Notes: generated from the letters alone by a model not told the origin. Shown: positions 27,701 to 36,174, counted from the stretch's first letter. The stretch is DNA of 64,000 bases from Candidatus Babeliales bacterium (GCA_031292305.1 JARLHJ010000024.1:1-64000); one strand, 5' to 3'. Numbers and translations are program-made.

Positions 27701-29784
27701 AAGGCTCTAATTAATGGCGTCCATTTATTATCTTGTGCCAATTTATCTGCTTTTTCTTGCTCTTCTTTGCTTAATTTTTCTTGCTCTTCACGTAATTTAT
27801 CTTGTTGTGCAGCTTCTTTTGCTTTAACAATATTATTTAATAGCTCAAAAGTTACACTTTCCTTTGGTGCAAATTCTAAAGCTTCTTCAATATTATCTGC
27901 TTCTAAATTAATTAATTCTTCAGCTATATCTTTTCTATCTGCTTTTGCTGCAACTTTTAATAATTTATTTACATCAATAAGAATTTCGTATGTTAATGAC
28001 TTAATTGTTTCTTTAAAAGCGTTTAAATCATAATTTTTAAATTTAATAATCTCAGAAAACCAAGGTATAAAAATTTCTCTTGGGTATTGATACCTTATAA
28101 ATTCAGAATAAAGTAGCTTGTCAGTATCTTTATATTTTAAATTTTTTGACCACCAGTTACATATAAATTTCATTGCTTGCGATGTATTCTCATTTAGCAA
28201 ATAGTCCATAATTTTGAAATTATCATGTTCAAATGCTAAAGCTAAAACATCTTTATTATCAGAATTGGTATGGCCAATATCTGCACCTAATTCTAATAAT
28301 TGTTTTACTAAGTTTACTTTGCCGCCACTGTGTCTTTTGCTATAATCTTCAGGGTTATTATATTTATCATGCCAAGCGCAAATTAATAAAGGTGTTTCAT
28401 TGCGTTCATTTAATACCTTATTTTTAAAAGGCTTAATAATTTCTATTTCTTCAGTGGTGAATTCAATGTATGGATTAGTATTGTTTAAAGCTGCTTTAAA
28501 AATGTCTATAAACTTGTTAAAAGCCTTTTTTTCTTCTTCTTTTTTTTGTTTTTTCAGAGCTTCTTTTTTTGCAGTTTCAATATTTTGACGTTTTTCGAGC
28601 TCTTCTTGAATTATAAGTTCAATATTTTCTTGCGCAATTTCTAATGCTTGGTTTAATTTAGTTTCAGTTGCATTTAGACAAAGTTCTTTAACTAGTATTT
28701 CATTATTATAAAAAACCGAATGTAATAATGGATCAGAATAGTTTTTAGCTTCAGCTTCATATTTTGTAATAATAGGGTTTGCAATAGGGTCTTTTTTAAT
28801 ATCGCCAGGAATAGTTGTAAGTTTGTTCCAATATGCAAAATTTCTTATTAAAACTTCTAAAATCTGTGGAGATTTAGCCTTTAAAGCTAATTTTAAAATA
28901 TTGGTATCTATAGTTATTGATTTATTTATTTCTAGTAAACAACTAAGCATTTTAGCACGTGAAAAATCATCAATACTTTTAGAGACCAATTTAATTAAAT
29001 TTGCTGGAGTTACTTGTGCGCCTAAGTCTAAAGCAAAAACAAAATAATCAGATTTATAATGTGAGATTGACTGGGTTAGAATTTCTTGTGAAATTGCATC
29101 TATATCTGTGTTGTTTGCACATTCTAATAATTCATAAATTTTTTCAATTTTAGATTTTGAAACAGCATCTTCAATATCAGATAACTTAATATCTTTAAAA
29201 TTAGAAATTTGTTGTGGGATATTTATAATCTGTTTTTTTTGTTCTTTTGCAATATCTTCTAAATCATTACGATCAATTACCGTAAAACGATCAATTATAG
29301 GGAAAATAGTTTTAATAAAAGATTTTTTAATACGGGCATAATTAGATAAAACAATTTTTAAAGTTTGTTCTTCTAATTCATATTCAAATTCATTATTGTT
29401 AATTTCTATAACGCGTTCATGTTCAATAGTTGATAAAGCTGCTTTTAATTGTTCTTTAGACCAATTACATGGAAAAAAGCTTTTTTGATCAATCCACTGC
29501 CCATTATAAATTATATAGCCTTCATGATAACTTTCATGATTATCAGCAGTTGCTATCCATAAATTTGCATTAATTTTGCAGATTTTAATATTTTTTTTAG
29601 ATTCAATAGAATTAGGTTGATAATAATGATAACCAAAAACTTTATCATTACCCATTTCATTAATTACTTGAAAATTAATTATATGATCTAAAACTCTAGG
29701 AGAATTGAATTTTAAAGATTTGTCTATGCTATAAGAAAGACATGTAAAGGTTAATAAGAATAATAACTTCATATTAAATTTCAT
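24748..29784 (-). CDS. Giant secreted paralogue: EndoU-like domain plus ankyrin/TPR solenoid
   Basis: A 1678 aa protein with the same plan as the 1536 aa neighbour. After a signal peptide (about 5-19), residues 33-120 repeat the EndoU-like domain: GYHYY (51-55), SYHEGY (85-90), NGQWIDQKSFFPCNW (94-108), EQLKAALSTI. His53, His87 and Lys101 are conserved between the two, whereas other histidines are not. Ankyrin units are clear at about 465-540 (NETPLLICAW, VKQLLELGADIGHTN, IMDYLL), followed by coiled coils and a long C-terminal run of TPR-like repeats. Its ATG overlaps the LRR gene's end by 11 bases, so the three genes are probably one operon. Confidence 0.65.
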   Translation of the reverse strand: MKFNMKLLFLLTFTCLSYSIDKSLKFNSPRVLDHIINFQVINEMGNDKVFGYHYYQPNSIESKKNIKICKINANLWIATADNHESYHEGYIIYNGQWIDQKSFFPCNWSKEQLKAALSTIEHERVIEINNNEFEYELEEQTLKIVLSNYARIKKSFIKTIFPIIDRFTVIDRNDLEDIAKEQKKQIINIPQQISNFKDIKLSDIEDAVSKSKIEKIYELLECANNTDIDAISQEILTQSISHYKSDYFVFALDLGAQVTPANLIKLVSKSIDDFSRAKMLSCLLEINKSITIDTNILKLALKAKSPQILEVLIRNFAYWNKLTTIPGDIKKDPIANPIITKYEAEAKNYSDPLLHSVFYNNEILVKELCLNATETKLNQALEIAQENIELIIQEELEKRQNIETAKKEALKKQKKEEEKKAFNKFIDIFKAALNNTNPYIEFTTEEIEIIKPFKNKVLNERNETPLLICAWHDKYNNPEDYSKRHSGGKVNLVKQLLELGADIGHTNSDNKDVLALAFEHDNFKIMDYLLNENTSQAMKFICNWWSKNLKYKDTDKLLYSEFIRYQYPREIFIPWFSEIIKFKNYDLNAFKETIKSLTYEILIDVNKLLKVAAKADRKDIAEELINLEADNIEEALEFAPKESVTFELLNNIVKAKEAAQQDKLREEQEKLSKEEQEKADKLAQDNKWTPLIRALLENKPDAELIALINDDETDLKSTDINGHDAYYYAQEKNRKNIAEKIYYKINSANWTDYEKAAYKNDKDKFTKLIRKNQPIIIFRAEITPDLKNIDLYMNLCNPKSSTNDKIDLAISIMTIKTLNTDLQINTDLYEELMIVYQQLLSEKAISEEQKILISFNIALINCKQDFTKNHSIKVFQEIINHKNPYAKQFKIASKLHLIDLYEQADDYDLIETTAQEILSDELTTQEQNIVAKSILAEIYYSKKDDKNTAQKLFEEVLIPFNARHLTQQQIGANKYYLATIYNFKQINPEAVITLLEDSIENEETSVTIKEQAILKLDELYMSDKDKLLKLYTNILHKYNFLSAIFKHEFLKAIMGIYQNKNDHQSLYKYVHKFIKSKLTNDKDRWDSHRILGGICFQLKKLEEACNSLTIYLTEAEKHNATPDYLMDVQILLANIYAGCVYNLNEPSVNNIEKAFDLCIEYLSMEVKLNHQPSTGRTKLKKETLLKILSSNISSEKHSAYIKELSKPEYAQYIPEEVKKQLTPRLMLQEVNLDDSSTAQSHFDMAQRCSLKKDFKNAIHHLNECLKYEQTNKALCLTAQCNLAHLYYVSEEFDSSFLKCIDILSNNELENQQIITSNIHNLLEQIINKENDHSNFINYLNKLCDDKFIKERNQIVAKLNALTTCTKNLQVRREILTILAFIINKDNLKQLLSRLNFLDDQFLLTPNSERLIVIMLSNLVSEIAPSDIGNLEKICAIILSNNISEALREFIIKLIKNSSLADINITRHIHQQLRLFLQARHKNEIEPAKKYLEDVLQIKSENFRINRNLLTVKTELADICTTNDHLRAFILCCEVLQDDLVAENDKSRVHGCILKIFEYLGNLTFNLNVENLNIWVSLLSYSEAILDNGYFSADTKKFIIAFLEKTIKEHPHIPDNNIRATIHHRLAASYRTSNDDKMHKHYTLFLSLVCTNPDLIKAQEYLRAKFKNKQMALPESKDE

Positions 29785-31024
29785 ATTCTATCTCTCTTTC
29801 TTGTAATTTTGCTATGTCTTCAGGAACTACTGGATTGCCAATAATTGATATTTCTTTTATTGATTTAGGTAATTGGTAGACAATATTATTTAGTTTATTA
29901 TTTTGTATGTATAAAACATTAAGTTTACGTAGTTTAATTAAGTTATCAGATAATATTGATATTAGGTTATTATCTAGATCTAGAAATTTAAGTTCTTGTA
30001 ATGGATCTAAACTATCATCTAATTCAGTTATTTGGTTATAAGCTAAACTTAATGAAGAAATATTTAATCCATAAAAACTATTGCCTAAATCGGTTAAAAA
30101 ATTATTATTTAATTGCAAGACATCCAGATCTTCTAATGAGTGTAAATTGTCGCCTAAATCAGTTAATAAATTATCATTGAGTAATAGATTAATCACACAT
30201 CCCATGCTTGTAATTCTTTTTAATCCATTTATATTGCTTAAAAATAAATTAGATAAATCTAAAGTTCCTTGTTCATTTATATGTATGTTTTTTTGATAGT
30301 CTAATAAATCATTAATAGAAAGATTCATTTGGGTGAAAAACTCATCATGTATAATTTGTAATCGTTCAGTTGAATCTATTTGAAATGCTTTTCTTAGTTT
30401 TTGGCTGTTATAGATTAATAGATTTTGACACTTAGGATATAATTCCGCTGATCTTAAATAATAAAATTTCTCTATTAAATAAGCATGTTCAGGTTGTATA
30501 GAAGACATGAATTCTTCAACGTTACTAGGGTTTATAAGTTGTGCAAATCTGTCAGCAAATACATTTTCTAAAAGTTCAAATTCTAATACTCGTGCTGCAT
30601 AAAAGAAGTAAGATAATTGTTCTACATTGTATTTATTAAATAAGTTTCTTTGAACTAATTCATATAATTCTTTTGGGGTTTTTCTAGCTTTATATTCATA
30701 AATTAAGGCCATTGCTGTAACTAGAGGACCTAAAATATCACTATGAACATATGCTGCTATTATCTGATTATTTGCTAGTGTTCTTTGCAATAAATTAGAT
30801 TGAATAGCAATATCATAATCAACTTTATATTGTTTATTGTCTAAACTAGGGAAAATAATAGGGCTGTGATCTGTTTTTTGTTTTTTTTCATGTTCATTAC
30901 CCTCTACATCTTCTGGTTCCATCTGCGAATATGTTCTAGTTTTAACTAATTTTTGTTCCGCAGCATAATTATTAAAAGCAGAAAAAAAGATTGCCAAGGT
31001 AGATAAATATCTTATAATTGTCAT
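29774..31024 (-). CDS. Secreted leucine-rich-repeat protein with SKP1/BTB-like N-terminal region
   Basis: About 416 aa from an ATG at 31024, preceded by AAAAGGAG; a longer frame from 31042 lacks the site. A signal peptide (about 1-22) is followed by a region (about 55-185) with the layout of the SKP1/BTB fold: IIFPSLDNKQYKVDYDIAIQ then SNLLQRTL (compare the SKP1 pattern of an edited first strand, VD..IA..S..I...L), and later LSYFFYAARVLEFELLENVF like the SKP1 helix pair. The second half holds at least five LRRs (LDVLQLNNNFLTDL, LSSLSLAYNQITEL-type, LKFLDLDNNLISIL, LNVLYIQNNKL). A secreted SKP1/BTB-LRR protein would suit interference with host ubiquitin ligases; that is inference. First gene of the operon with the two giant proteins. 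Confidence 0.6.
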   Translation of the reverse strand: MTIIRYLSTLAIFFSAFNNYAAEQKLVKTRTYSQMEPEDVEGNEHEKKQKTDHSPIIFPSLDNKQYKVDYDIAIQSNLLQRTLANNQIIAAYVHSDILGPLVTAMALIYEYKARKTPKELYELVQRNLFNKYNVEQLSYFFYAARVLEFELLENVFADRFAQLINPSNVEEFMSSIQPEHAYLIEKFYYLRSAELYPKCQNLLIYNSQKLRKAFQIDSTERLQIIHDEFFTQMNLSINDLLDYQKNIHINEQGTLDLSNLFLSNINGLKRITSMGCVINLLLNDNLLTDLGDNLHSLEDLDVLQLNNNFLTDLGNSFYGLNISSLSLAYNQITELDDSLDPLQELKFLDLDNNLISILSDNLIKLRKLNVLYIQNNKLNNIVYQLPKSIKEISIIGNPVVPEDIAKLQEREIEYEI

Positions 31025-31119
31025 GATTTCTCCTTTTACCAAAATATTATTGTTATAAACATATCATATTTATTTCTATTTGGCAATAGGAATGTGGATA
31101 ATGCTTTTGGTTGAGATTT

Positions 31120-31902
31120 TTAATTAAGATTAATTTTTTTCCAGATGTCTAGCAAATTATCCATACTAAGCTGTTGGGCGCGCAAGGCTAGTGTTTCTTC
31201 TGTAATTTGACTTAAATTGTAATTACTGCCATTTAAATTGTTTTTTAAGGTTCTTCTAGGTTGCTTAAAACAAACTTTAATAAATTTCCAAAATCCGTCT
31301 TCATTTGGTATTTCTACTCTGTGAAAGTTTGGCTTAAAGTATAATAATCTAGAAAATACCTTAGGTGCAGGGTAAAAAGCAGTAGGCGGTATCTTATCTA
31401 ACATTTTCCAATCAAAATAGTACTGGAAGTATAAAGAAGGGAATCCATAATCACGGCCACCGGTTTTAAGAAGTTTTTGCCCAACCTCTTCTTGAACCAT
31501 AATTACACCTTCGCGTAATATATGCATATTTTTTTGTAATAAATGCAAAATTGGGAAAGTAATTTGATATGGCAAATTAGAAAGGAGTGTCCAGGGTTTA
31601 TTAGGTTCAAAATTAGCAAAATCGTAGTCTAAAATATTTTGCTCTGAAACTGTTAACTTTTTATCAAGGAAAGTTTTCTTTAAGTGAGTTGCCCATTCAG
31701 GGTCTATTTCAAAAACCCAAAGGCGCGCTATAGCAGCTTTTAAAATTGATTGTGTTAAAAAGCCTGAACCGCCACCTATTTCAAAGACTGACGTTTCTGG
31801 GTCCAGAGTAACATTATTGAGCATACTGTCTATTACCCATTGTTCTCGCAGGAAGTTTTGGCTATATTTCTTTTTTATTTGTATATCGTGTTGTTTTGGC
31901 AT
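31120..31902 (-). CDS. rsmA: 16S rRNA dimethyladenosine transferase (KsgA/RsmA)
   Basis: Dimethylates two adjacent adenosines in the 3' terminal hairpin of 16S rRNA using S-adenosylmethionine. The 260 aa length is normal. Seen: KKYSQNFLREQWVID (about 11-25), the SAM-binding loop FEIGGGSGFLTQSIL (about 40-54), the catalytic NLPYQITFPIL (about 109-119) and PRRTLKNNL near the C-terminus. The glycine loop reads GGGSG instead of the usual GPGxG, a mild variation. Stands alone; the ATG has only a weak upstream site. Confidence 0.93.
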   Translation of the reverse strand: MPKQHDIQIKKKYSQNFLREQWVIDSMLNNVTLDPETSVFEIGGGSGFLTQSILKAAIARLWVFEIDPEWATHLKKTFLDKKLTVSEQNILDYDFANFEPNKPWTLLSNLPYQITFPILHLLQKNMHILREGVIMVQEEVGQKLLKTGGRDYGFPSLYFQYYFDWKMLDKIPPTAFYPAPKVFSRLLYFKPNFHRVEIPNEDGFWKFIKVCFKQPRRTLKNNLNGSNYNLSQITEETLALRAQQLSMDNLLDIWKKINLN

Positions 31903-31971
31903 TTTAACTTTAATTTTAAAAATAACTGTTACTATTTATTATCTTAACCTATTTTAGGCCCTATGAAAAGC

Positions 31972-32904
31972 TTATTGGTAATAAGCAAAGTTGCTACTCT
32001 GGAGAGATTCTTCAGTTAAAAGTAGTTTGTCCGATGCATGTTTTTTTAAATACTTCTTTTCAATTTTAGAAAGTTTATTTATAAAATCTTTAAGTTCTGG
32101 TTTTTGATAATTAATTAATCTCATTTTTCGGGTTTCATTGAATGAATTATATACAAGTGGGTTTGCGCCGTATCCTACTAAAATATTTACCATCTCAATA
32201 GTTTGTGCTGCATGTATGATATATGAAAAGTCTTTATTCGTTCCAATTCTATGATTAGGATTTGCTTTATTATTTAAAAGCATTTTGGCCCCTGTTTGGT
32301 TGTCCCATCTAACAGTCCACCATAAAGGAGTTTTATTATCCTCATCGCAAGCGTCAATTATAATCCCAGGAGCTTTAGTTAAAAGATAATTGAATTCTAT
32401 GTTTGTAGTAGAAAATCTTTGTACTTTATCTGATATATTTACCAAAAGTAATGGGGTTTCTAAATGTTGTGTGCGGCAATTTACATCTACATTATGTCTA
32501 ATAAATAAATTAACTAAATGTACAAATAACATATCTAATTGATTATAATTTTGTAAATTTTGAAAGTTGGAAGAATTCCATCTACTAAAAAACTGTAAAA
32601 AATTATAATTTAAATCATCTTGTGTAAGTTTAAAATGCTCATTTAATAATAAGTTACAAGCTACTTTTAAAGATTCAAAATCAAATTGATTAATATGAAT
32701 AAACAATTCTTTCCCGTTAGTGGATAAATATCTTTGTTCTTTTTCTTGGCCCTTAGGTACACGTTTAATTTCATAAATATTTTCATCTAAATTATGCAAT
32801 GTAACTATTTCTGGCTCACCTGGATCAACAATATAATTATTTTCGCTGGCGAATATTGATGTTGATAATAAAAGTAAATGTAGGGCTAAAAAATAATTTT
32901 GCAT
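31972..32904 (-). CDS. Secreted ankyrin-repeat protein
   Basis: A 310 aa protein with a clear signal peptide (residues 1-19, ending FAS). The N-terminal third has no recognised domain. From about 155 there are ankyrin-type units: TQHLETPLLLVNIS, DEDNKTPLWWTVRWDNQTGAKMLL with NNKANPNHR, and IHAAQTIEMVNILVGYGANP. The C-terminus is charged. Such secreted ankyrin proteins recur in this window (42922, 44565) and in host-associated bacteria commonly bind host proteins. Exact role unknown. Confidence 0.75.
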   Translation of the reverse strand: MQNYFLALHLLLLSTSIFASENNYIVDPGEPEIVTLHNLDENIYEIKRVPKGQEKEQRYLSTNGKELFIHINQFDFESLKVACNLLLNEHFKLTQDDLNYNFLQFFSRWNSSNFQNLQNYNQLDMLFVHLVNLFIRHNVDVNCRTQHLETPLLLVNISDKVQRFSTTNIEFNYLLTKAPGIIIDACDEDNKTPLWWTVRWDNQTGAKMLLNNKANPNHRIGTNKDFSYIIHAAQTIEMVNILVGYGANPLVYNSFNETRKMRLINYQKPELKDFINKLSKIEKKYLKKHASDKLLLTEESLQSSNFAYYQ

Positions 32905-32920
32905 AAAAACCTATTTAACA

Positions 32921-32958
32921 AAAATGAGCATGTTATTATTTGATAACATGCTCATTTT
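32921..32958 (-). terminator. Intrinsic terminator of mreB
   Basis: Perfect 16-base arms (32921-32936 and 32943-32958) with loop TATTTG. The left arm starts AAAATGAGCATG, so on the minus strand the hairpin runs into T-rich sequence. It lies 16 bases after the mreB stop. Confidence 0.85.
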
Positions 32959-32973
32959 AATTTGCTGTTTAAT

Positions 32974-34029
32974 TTATTTCATTAATGTTTCTTTAAAAAA
33001 GTCCAATTCTTGTAATACTTTACCAGCACCTTTAACAACACAAAGTAAAGGATCCTGAGCAAGTCTAACAGGTAATCCTGTTTCACGAGAAATAAGTGTG
33101 TCAAGGCCGCGTAATAATGTTCCACCGCCAGCCATAACGATACCTTTATCAACTAAATCAGAAGAAAGTTCAGGCGGAGTATTTTCTAATGCTACGCGCA
33201 CAACATCAATGATTGTTGAAATGGTTTCAAGTAAAGCTTCGTTCACTTCAGCGCTAGAAAGAATAATAGTTTTAGGAACTCCGGTAACTAAATCTCTACC
33301 TTTGACTTCCATGCTTTCTATAGGTGAATCACGCATTACAGTGCCAATAGTTATTTTAACTATCTCAGCAGTTCTTTCACCAATTAAAAGATTATATTTT
33401 CTTTTAACATATTGTACTATAGCGCGGTCCATTTCATCCCCACCTACACGTACAGATCTGCAAAAAACTACATCCTTTAATGTAATTATTGCAACTTGAG
33501 TAGTTCCACCGCCAATATCAATTATCATGCTAGCGGTTGGTTCTTGCACCTGTAAACCAGCGCCAATTGCTGCCGCCATTGGTTGCATAATAGTATAAAC
33601 TTCACGCGCACCAGCTTGCCTTGCAGAATCTTCAACAGCTCTACGTTCAACTTGAGTAATCCCTGAAGGTACTCCAATTATCATTCTAGGGCTAACTAAT
33701 GATCTACGGTTATTATTAGCAGCACGCAAAAAGTATCTAAGCATGCTTTCTGCTAATTCAAAATTTGCAATAACACCGTCACGTAATGGTCTACATGCTA
33801 CAATACTTTCAGGCGTTTTGCCAAGCATTTCTTTTGCGGCTTTCCCTGCGGCTAATACTGTAGTAGTTCCTGCTTTTACAGCAACCACTGAAGGTTCGTC
33901 TAATATTATGCCTTTATTGCGAACGTATACTAAAGTGTTAGCCGTTCCTAAATCTATTGCCATATCATTAGAAAAAAAACTAAAAAGCTGCTTTGCTGGT
34001 ATAAATCTGGTGAAATTTTTTTTTATCAT
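32974..34029 (-). CDS. mreB: Rod-shape-determining protein MreB
   Basis: Bacterial actin homologue that forms membrane-associated filaments guiding lateral peptidoglycan synthesis. The 351 aa length is normal. Actin-fold motifs: MAIDLGTANTLVYV (phosphate 1, about 23-36), IDIGGGTTQVAII (phosphate 2, about 169-181), and MAGGGTLLRGL (adenosine, about 312-322). GVPSGITQVERRAV is typical of MreB rather than FtsA. mreC/mreD/rodA are not adjacent. With glmU and murB in the window it indicates a working peptidoglycan pathway. AAGAGC before the ATG serves as a weak ribosome site. Confidence 0.97.
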   Translation of the reverse strand: MIKKNFTRFIPAKQLFSFFSNDMAIDLGTANTLVYVRNKGIILDEPSVVAVKAGTTTVLAAGKAAKEMLGKTPESIVACRPLRDGVIANFELAESMLRYFLRAANNNRRSLVSPRMIIGVPSGITQVERRAVEDSARQAGAREVYTIMQPMAAAIGAGLQVQEPTASMIIDIGGGTTQVAIITLKDVVFCRSVRVGGDEMDRAIVQYVKRKYNLLIGERTAEIVKITIGTVMRDSPIESMEVKGRDLVTGVPKTIILSSAEVNEALLETISTIIDVVRVALENTPPELSSDLVDKGIVMAGGGTLLRGLDTLISRETGLPVRLAQDPLLCVVKGAGKVLQELDFFKETLMK

Positions 34030-34046
34030 GATGCTCTTTTTTTTAA

Positions 34047-35288
34047 TTAAAAATTAAATTCAAAACCTAAAGATATTCTATTTGTTTGGCCAATATTACG
34101 CGATTCAAATAAACCTACTGGCATATCCCAATCAATATATAACAATGGTGTAATCGTTCTATTGTGTACTGCTTTAGAAAAATCGTACATCAATCTAAGG
34201 TTTACATATTGTGTTAACCAACCTGATCTATCTGCAATTTCTTCAATGGGTATAGTAATTTTTTTATCTTTTCTTAAATCAGTCAATTGATCTTCATCGT
34301 GATGAATAAGAGTATATCCTGCTCTAATGCCAATACCATCTTGTATATCTGTTAATGCCACAAAAGGTTGAAATCCTACAGTTACCCCCGGTTTTACACG
34401 TATATCGGCAATTAATGCGCCATAATCTATTAATTCATTATTTACAGGTAAGCGCATTTTTTGATTTTTAGAAAAACGTTTGCATACTTCTAACCAAAAT
34501 CCGACAGTTAAGTCATCTTTAAGTTCAAGTATTACATCGGTTCTTCCATATAATCCGTAATGTCCATTACCACCAAAAGGAATTGATGAGGGGATATTTA
34601 TATTTAATTTGGGACTAGTTGGTAATAGCGTTCCTAATGTCACACTTAAATCTATTTTTCTAAATTTGTTTACATAATCTTTTACTATTCCATACCTTGC
34701 GTATAAATCGATATCAGCAAGGCCAAATTTATTGAACTGTAAACTTTCTATACCTAATAATTTATTGGCTAATAATTGATCTTGTCTTAATGTCGCTTCC
34801 CCGCCTTTTCCTAGGCGTAGTTCGCGAATAGTGTCTTCTGGTAAGAATAATGCTTGTTTTGATATTACCTTTAGTGCATAAATCGAAACGCCTAGCGAAA
34901 GGTCACCAATGGCTTGTTCATATCCAAACCAAAAACCTTCACCTTCAATCTTTCCTTTTAACTGCCAAGGAATACGATTTAGAGTTTGCCATTGTGGCGA
35001 TAATGGGTTTTCTTCGCCTACTATTGTTAAAGCTTTTGCAATTCTGGATAAATCATATTTTCCATTTATTTCAGGGGTTTTAACGCAACTTCCATCGTGA
35101 GATCTTCCTTCACTTGAAAATAAGAAAAATACGTTTGAGCCAAAGACAGATTTTTTACATGGATATCTAGTATATTCTGGTCTATAAAGAGGCAGATATC
35201 TGTTATCTATCATTGCGCTGATTTCTACTGCGCTGATTAAAAATAAAAATAAGAAAAGTAATTTTTTGAATTGGAATGTATTCATCAT
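34047..35288 (-). CDS. Probable outer-membrane beta-barrel protein
   Basis: A 413 aa protein with a signal peptide (about 8-25). The mature sequence alternates polar and hydrophobic residues in strands rich in Gly and aromatics (for example GEGFWFGYEQAIGDLSLGVS, VTVGFQPFVALTDI) and ends in Phe (SLGFEFNF), the usual C-terminal signal for outer-membrane insertion by the BAM machinery. Similar glycine/aromatic barrels are annotated as outer-membrane channels of unknown substrate. It ends 17 bases before mreB on the same strand and could be co-transcribed. Either of the first two ATGs could be used. Confidence 0.6.
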   Translation of the reverse strand: MMNTFQFKKLLFLFLFLISAVEISAMIDNRYLPLYRPEYTRYPCKKSVFGSNVFFLFSSEGRSHDGSCVKTPEINGKYDLSRIAKALTIVGEENPLSPQWQTLNRIPWQLKGKIEGEGFWFGYEQAIGDLSLGVSIYALKVISKQALFLPEDTIRELRLGKGGEATLRQDQLLANKLLGIESLQFNKFGLADIDLYARYGIVKDYVNKFRKIDLSVTLGTLLPTSPKLNINIPSSIPFGGNGHYGLYGRTDVILELKDDLTVGFWLEVCKRFSKNQKMRLPVNNELIDYGALIADIRVKPGVTVGFQPFVALTDIQDGIGIRAGYTLIHHDEDQLTDLRKDKKITIPIEEIADRSGWLTQYVNLRLMYDFSKAVHNRTITPLLYIDWDMPVGLFESRNIGQTNRISLGFEFNF

Positions 35289-35521
35289 GGCAACCTTGGT
35301 TGAATCTCATTGTTTTTATATGGAATATATTAGCTTATTTTTGAATTTTTAGAAAGCAAAGCTTATTAACAATTTAAATGATAATCGGTTCTTGCTAAAT
35401 ATGGCAAAATTATAAAGAAATATTTTCAAAAAATTATTAAATTAAAAAAATGGCAATAGCGCCTGTATGAGGTTGTATCGATGTTCCGGAATAGTCTTAA
35501 AATTAAATAATTTAAAAAATT

Positions 35522-35551
35522 TTGGAAAAAAAGCTTCCCAAAAAGTATAAT
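35522..35551 (+). promoter_or_regulatory. Candidate sigma-70 promoter of the LEA-like cluster
   Basis: TTGGAA (35522-35527) and TATAAT (35546-35551) are 18 bases apart, about 60 bases before the first LEA-like start. It lies in a 326-base intergenic region (35289-35614) where I see no gene remnant and no other clear structure. The three genes at 35615, 36719 and 37724 also share a leader resembling AACGATARGGATA just before the ATG. Confidence 0.5.
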
Positions 35552-35614
35552 TCTGTTAAGCTTAAATTCAACTAGTAGAATAAATAGGAAATTATTTATA
35601 ACGATAGGGATAAG

Positions 35615-36028
35615 ATGAAAAATTTATTAAATTTCAGTTTATTATTATCTGTTATCACTGCACCACTTTATTCTGTTAATTCAGATAAAATTGAAAAGAA
35701 TGTTCAAATGGCTTGTCAGCAAGTTGGCGATAGTATCAAACGTGTTGGAAATACAATTTCCGATAACTCACATACGCTTGCTAGTAAAACTGCACAAGGT
35801 GTTCAAAATGCATCTAATCTAGCAAAAAATACAGTCAATAGAGTTTCAACTGATCTTGAAACTGCAGCTCAATGTTCAAAAATTAAAGCCAGAAAAACTG
35901 CCAGGAAAACTTGTCAAGGCATAAAAGATGCTTCACAGGCAGTAAAAAACACAGCTCAGGATGTTTCTGACGATATTGAATATAATTACAATATTGCCAA
36001 ACATAAATCGTGTAAATCTTGTAGATAA
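35615..36028 (+). CDS. Secreted LEA-like amphipathic-helix protein 1
   Basis: A 137 aa protein with a signal peptide (about 1-20) and a mature part made of Lys/Ala/Thr/Ser-rich amphipathic helix in roughly 11-residue periods (VGNTISDNSHTLASKTAQGV, NASNLAKNTVNRV, KDASQAVKNTAQDVSDDIE). Composition and periodicity resemble group 3 late-embryogenesis-abundant proteins and apolipoprotein-like repeats. First of four tandem relatives. A cysteine-containing basic tail (HKSCKSCR) closes it. Such proteins stabilise membranes or proteins during drying in other organisms; here the function is unknown. Confidence 0.65.
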   Translation: MKNLLNFSLLLSVITAPLYSVNSDKIEKNVQMACQQVGDSIKRVGNTISDNSHTLASKTAQGVQNASNLAKNTVNRVSTDLETAAQCSKIKARKTARKTCQGIKDASQAVKNTAQDVSDDIEYNYNIAKHKSCKSCR

Positions 36029-36041
36029 ATTTTAAATAAAA

Positions 36042-36174
36042 AATTTAGTGTATTCAAATTAGAGAATCCGTCATTGGGTTAGATAAATAATTCAATATTT
36101 ATTTTACTAGTTATTTAATTATATTTTATTGTTTTTAATTCAATAAAAGATTCTTAATTTGAAATACACTAATT
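36042..36174. repeat. Long inverted repeat (about 26-base arms) between LEA-like genes
   Basis: AATTTAGTGTATTCAAATT and onward to GAGAATC (36042-36068) pairs with GATTCTTAATTTGAAATACA and onward (36149-36174) apart from one or two bulges. The 80-base interior is AT-rich with weaker pairing. It could be a MITE-like insertion, a large RNA hairpin or a transcription terminator; no transposase is near. Confidence 0.5.

Noticed and set aside
20114-29784. Reading the two giant genes as rhs- or CdiA-type polymorphic toxins
   Set aside because: No YD repeats, haemagglutinin repeats, two-partner secretion domain or adjacent immunity gene; the EndoU-like domain is N-terminal and the rest is ankyrin/TPR.
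35289-35614. Hidden small gene in the 326-base gap before the LEA-like cluster
   Set aside because: No frame with a plausible start and signal peptide; only a promoter candidate is supported.
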